Of a stretch of 51,284 bases of DNA, positions 48,495 to 51,284 are shown piece by piece. Source of the stretch: Bacillota bacterium (GTDB lineage Bacteria; Bacillota; Clostridia; Lachnospirales; Lachnospiraceae). Below the pieces are notes generated by a model. That model did not search any database. It was not told the DNA's origin and worked only from the letters and a program-made list of their open reading frames with translations. A program made the position numbers and the translations under genes. Position 1 is the stretch's first letter. The number at the start of each line of letters is the position of its first letter. The stretch covers positions 1-51,284 of the forward strand of contig JAEZTJ010000044.1 of NCBI GenBank assembly GCA_023421505.1, in the 5' to 3' direction.

Positions 48495-48972
48495 TATTTT
48501 CAGCTTGGTTAGCCGGAGCTTTCAAAAGCTCAAATTTACCGGTGTAGATTATATTTAACAAAGAATGGAGAGTGCGAAGGGCGTAAGTAGCTTCTTTCTG
48601 CGTAATAAGCTCTTGCTCTAAAGCGTCGCAAAGTTCATCAATATCCAGAATACGAATTTGGCCGTCATCATAGAGGATAACATCGATTAAAAGATCCTCT
48701 ATGATGACGGTATTTTTGTCTTTATCTTTTTTTATCTGAATAATATCACAGTACCAATAAATTACCTTATTATCCTTATCGAAGATTTTACTTACTTTAT
48801 AACCCTGATCCAAATAAAAAGCAGAAATGCCCCAGGCGATATCATTACGCGGATGCAGTGTTGTCCATTTTGTTAATATGAAATCGTCATCTGCCTTTAA
48901 AATGATATCGTCCTTCAGCTCAATCAACTCATTGGGAATAAAACGTCTCCGATAAAGAATAGGTAAAGTCAT
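48472..48972 (-). CDS. DUF402-domain protein
   Basis: This 166-residue protein of the DUF402/FomD-like family has RRRFIPNELIELKDDIILKA, then DDFILTKWTTLHPR, WGISAFYLDQGYKVSKIF and IYWYCDIIQI, followed by IEDLLIDVILYDDGQIRILD. Known relatives hydrolyse nucleoside di- or triphosphates or nucleotide-phosphonates. AGGAGGTTACC precedes the ATG at 48972. The 3' ends of this gene and rpiB overlap. The biological substrate here is unknown. Confidence 0.88.
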   Translation of the reverse strand: MTLPILYRRRFIPNELIELKDDIILKADDDFILTKWTTLHPRNDIAWGISAFYLDQGYKVSKIFDKDNKVIYWYCDIIQIKKDKDKNTVIIEDLLIDVILYDDGQIRILDIDELCDALEQELITQKEATYALRTLHSLLNIIYTGKFELLKAPANQAENINPLPAY

Positions 48973-49184
48973 GGTAACCTCCTGTTATTGGCATGGATAA
49001 CTATCGTTTCTGATAATTTATATTATTATAACATGAAATAAAATCCCGGCATAGTGAAAAAAGCACTATCTGCTTAATAACTATTAAATACATAGAGATA
49101 TTATACTAATTAAGAATAAATTTCCATATTACGGGTTAAACTAATAATTGGACTATTAGATACCCATAAATGGAGGTTGGACTG

Positions 49185-49997
49185 ATGTCAGATAACAAAT
49201 GGAATGACCTTTTTGAAAGGTTGAAGTATACATTAACATTAAAACGGACAAGGGTGATAATATATATTGCAGCTGTACTTTGGGTGGCGGTAGCTACACA
49301 GATGATTATGAATAGGATTTTTGTTAATGAGCTACAGATAACAGAAGCCTTTGTAAAATCAGATACGAGTCAGATGCAGAGTAGCTTGGAAATTGCAGCG
49401 GAATATAAAACAGATTTTCTAAGTGAAGAAGCCAAGAAGAACATGATATATGATCTGGCAGATGCCATCGGATTAATCATTGATAAAGATATCACTATTC
49501 TTAATGAGGCGAAGAGAGAAGAGTATTCTTTTGAAAAGCAGGCGAAGCACGCCTATAGTGAAATTAAGTTAATCAGTATGGAAGAGGAAGAGGGAGAAAC
49601 AGTCAAAGTAAAGCACTATGTTCTTGTGAGATTAAATGTTCAAGAAGGAATAAAGAGTATAGACCAGTATAAAAAGTCACTAGAGAAGGCTTTTGACGCA
49701 TTGGGTATTAAGCATAGGCAGCTGACTCTTAAATATGAAGGGAACAGGAAGGGCAATTTAACAGCCAAGCAAAAAAAGGATATTGCTTCTAACCTGGTAG
49801 ATGAATTGCAGGGCGAAATTGCATTGGAATATGATGAAGGTGATCTTTATACGGTTTATGCCTATACAGGAATGCTAAAGGAATACGTAACCTCATTAGG
49901 AAATAAAATTAATGTTCAGATAGCCATAACTTATAATGAAATTAATAATAAAACGACGATTACTTTGGCAACTCCAATACTGAATGAAAGCTGGTAA
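49185..49997 (+). CDS. ywmB: YwmB-family protein
   Basis: This 270-residue protein has one N-terminal transmembrane helix (about residues 24-42, VIIYIAAVLWVAVATQMIMN) and an extracellular domain with the YwmB (TATA-box-binding-like fold) features VFVNELQ-type strand, LKYEGNRKGNLTAKQKKDIA and NVQIAITYNEINNKTTITLA. In Bacillus ywmB precedes murAB and spoIID; those genes are not next to it here. The ATG at 49185 with TGGAGGT 7 nt upstream is preferred over the ATG at 49170. The function is unknown, probably tied to the cell envelope or sporulation. Confidence 0.8.
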   Translation: MSDNKWNDLFERLKYTLTLKRTRVIIYIAAVLWVAVATQMIMNRIFVNELQITEAFVKSDTSQMQSSLEIAAEYKTDFLSEEAKKNMIYDLADAIGLIIDKDITILNEAKREEYSFEKQAKHAYSEIKLISMEEEEGETVKVKHYVLVRLNVQEGIKSIDQYKKSLEKAFDALGIKHRQLTLKYEGNRKGNLTAKQKKDIASNLVDELQGEIALEYDEGDLYTVYAYTGMLKEYVTSLGNKINVQIAITYNEINNKTTITLATPILNESW

Positions 49998-50050
49998 GGA
50001 AGAGCAAGTAGCTAGAAGCTTCTTTTAAAATGGTACCATATGATTTCCCT

Positions 50051-50169
50051 TCGAGAATTTTCCTGCTTAAGTATAATATTTACTCATGCAGTGTGCCATT
50101 AATACTATGAGTGCAGGTTCTGATAAACAACCAAGCTGCATTACACAGTCGTAGCAGGAAAATTCTCGA
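50051..50169. repeat. Spaced inverted repeat after ywmB
   Basis: The 17-bp arms TCGAGAATTTTCCTGCT (50051-50067) and AGCAGGAAAATTCTCGA (50153-50169) are perfect complements around 85 nt, which contain a smaller CTCAT/ATGAG hairpin. No T-run follows. It lies between two convergent genes and is not related to the 141-bp family. Confidence 0.6.
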
Positions 50170-50236
50170 GGAAATTAAATTGAATTATAAAGAGCAGGGC
50201 TTATTACAACAACAGCATCTATTTGTAAAGGAGGTG

Positions 50237-51284
50237 CTAGAACCAGCGTCTTCTGCCGCGGAATCGCCTTCTTCGGTTGAATATCTCACCTAGCAGGATA
50301 ATTGTCACCAAATCATGAAGAAAGTTGTCTTTTCGTCTGGTAGGATATAAATAAAGGCTGTTAGCTTCAAGTTCCGGTTCTTCATTCATATCTTTTACCT
50401 TATCATAAATGCGGTCAATAATTCTTTCAAGGTATACTTTATCAGGGTATTCATCAAACATTACGCTTCCGTCATATTCCATCTGATCACATTCGTTATC
50501 GATTTCAGCCTGAATGGTTTTTGCGGTCCGGGGATATAACTGCTTCATATATTCAATATCCCGATCTAGCTCGGCACTGTTATCATAACCATATAACGGG
50601 AACATTGGAATTCCCATAGGAGCCCCATATTGGTTTTGATTAGGAAGATACATATTAGGTACACCTTGGTAAGCAGAATAGTTCATTGGCATTTCATAAG
50701 GCATCGGTGGATAGTTATAGTAAGGGGAACCCATTGGCGGAGCACCAGGAGACAGATTCGGCTGCATGGTGGAGCCCATACCAGTCTGATTGCCGGTACT
50801 CATATTCGGATATATGTTATAATTAAAGCCATGATATTCTGGTTCAAACGGAGTAACTTGCGGCATAGACCCATTCATAGGTATTTGCATCTCTTGGCTG
50901 GTGGTGCCTCCGGGCATATCGGAAGAAGTTCCGGGCATGGAGGTACCGGGTCTAGCCGGAGTAATACCGGAACCGGGCATCATAGGAGAGGCAGGTGTAC
51001 CGGGAGCAGTGCCAGTACCGGGGCTAGGTGTAACACCGGGAGTGCCGGGAGCAGTGCGGGTACCAGAGCCGGGCATCATGGGGGTAGAAGGTGTACCGGG
51101 TCTAGCGGGAGTAGTGCCAGTACCGGGGCCAGGTGTAACACCGGGAGTGCCGGGAGCAGTGCGGGTGCCAGAGCCAGGCGTCATGGGAGTAGAAGGTGTA
51201 CCGGGTCTAGCGGGAGTAGTGCCAGTACCGGGGCCAGGTGTAACACCGGGAGTGCCGGGAGCAGTGCGGGTGCCAGAGCCAGGC
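50237..51284 (-). CDS. Pro/Gly/Thr-rich repeat protein, N-terminus beyond the window
   Basis: The frame is open from the stop at 50237 to the right edge, so the start lies outside. At least 349 residues are visible. The N-terminal part is low-complexity Pro-Gly-Thr sequence (PGTPGVTPGPGTGT and the like) in 35-residue repeats. A Tyr/Asn/Pro/Met-rich stretch follows (NYPPMPYEMPMNYSAYQGVP). The C-terminal 120 residues form a folded-looking domain (LDRDIEYMKQLYPRTAKTIQ, CDQMEYDGSVMFDEYPDK, ERIIDRIYDKVKDM) and a basic end, RRRRFRGRRRWF. Composition suggests a spore-coat or surface protein; I do not recognise the family. Confidence 0.75.
   Translation of the reverse strand, partial: PGSGTRTAPGTPGVTPGPGTGTTPARPGTPSTPMTPGSGTRTAPGTPGVTPGPGTGTTPARPGTPSTPMMPGSGTRTAPGTPGVTPSPGTGTAPGTPASPMMPGSGITPARPGTSMPGTSSDMPGGTTSQEMQIPMNGSMPQVTPFEPEYHGFNYNIYPNMSTGNQTGMGSTMQPNLSPGAPPMGSPYYNYPPMPYEMPMNYSAYQGVPNMYLPNQNQYGAPMGIPMFPLYGYDNSAELDRDIEYMKQLYPRTAKTIQAEIDNECDQMEYDGSVMFDEYPDKVYLERIIDRIYDKVKDMNEEPELEANSLYLYPTRRKDNFLHDLVTIILLGEIFNRRRRFRGRRRWF
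51054..51284. repeat. 105-bp tandem repeat inside the Pro/Gly/Thr-rich gene
   Basis: The phrase GTGCGGGT(G/A)CCAGAGCC starts at 51054, 51159 and 51264, an exact 105-bp period (35 codons), with only a few base differences between units. A more degenerate and shorter copy precedes it from about 50950. The array runs off the window edge. Confidence 0.9.

Noticed and set aside
50111..50293. 60-codon plus-strand ORF between ywmB and the repeat-protein gene
   Set aside because: Its second half is a shadow of the minus-strand gene and its first half crosses the spaced inverted repeat; no ribosome binding site or family resemblance.
51054..51284. The edge repeats as a CRISPR array
   Set aside because: The units are contiguous 105-bp coding repeats without spacers, and they keep one long open reading frame.

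Overview
The window reads as chromosomal DNA of an AT-rich, endospore-forming Gram-positive anaerobe, most likely a clostridium of the Lachnospiraceae type. The basis is strong AGGAGG-type ribosome binding sites, GTG and TTG starts, lipobox-bearing binding proteins, a clostridial 2[4Fe-4S] ferredoxin, Firmicutes synteny (gdpP-rplI-dnaB; tsaC-ywlE-rpiB) and sporulation or germination genes (cwlD, a GH18 spore-type hydrolase, ywmB). No rRNA, tRNA or CRISPR array was seen.

Layout. 1-2.3 kb: a membrane-anchored XRE regulator overlapping a membrane-anchored HExxH peptidase, then a fossil of an AraC regulator. 2.3-14.4 kb: two divergent transcription units for uptake and breakdown of an unidentified sugar or polyol (FGGY kinase, spare sugar ATPase and DeoR regulator leftward; binding protein, isomerase/epimerase, Zn dehydrogenase, permease, ATPase, an unusual old-yellow-enzyme homologue and a DeoC-type aldolase rightward). 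14.5-17.8 kb: a polar amino acid ABC transporter whose binding protein resembles the cysteine-binding CjaA. 17.9-19.4 kb: an sdpR-sdpI-like unit with two clear operators. 19.5-23.9 kb: LacI and AraC regulators, a transglutaminase-fold protein and an acyltransferase. 24-29.4 kb: gdpP, rplI, dnaB and a MerR-like protein. 29.4-33 kb: ferredoxin, DUF1858 protein, a MerR-controlled aldo/keto reductase and mecA. 33.2-35.3 kb: an atypical protein kinase fused to a lysine-less MinD/CpaE-like domain, followed by a second lysine-less MinD/CpaE-like protein.

The most striking object lies at 37.67-46.27 kb. The gene for the germination amidase CwlD is split immediately after the codon of its first zinc-binding His by a 7,856-bp insertion. 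The insertion encodes a large serine recombinase, a 47-residue protein, a GH2 glycosidase and a GH36 alpha-galactosidase. The two junctions share the 7-mer AGGTCAT. Joining them there restores, in frame, the amidase motif IDPGHGGRDPG and a 245-residue CwlD. The joined ends of the element form an attP-like dyad centred on the same dinucleotide as the dyad in the restored host site. This has the design of a skin-type element, excised when a sporulation gene is needed, but here it sits in cwlD and carries sugar-hydrolase cargo.

A family of palindromic miniature elements (two full 141-bp copies, one internally deleted copy, one half copy) and an exact 29-bp hairpin repeat ahead of rplI and the GH18 gene are scattered through the window. 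The window ends inside a Pro/Gly/Thr-rich protein gene with 105-bp tandem repeats.
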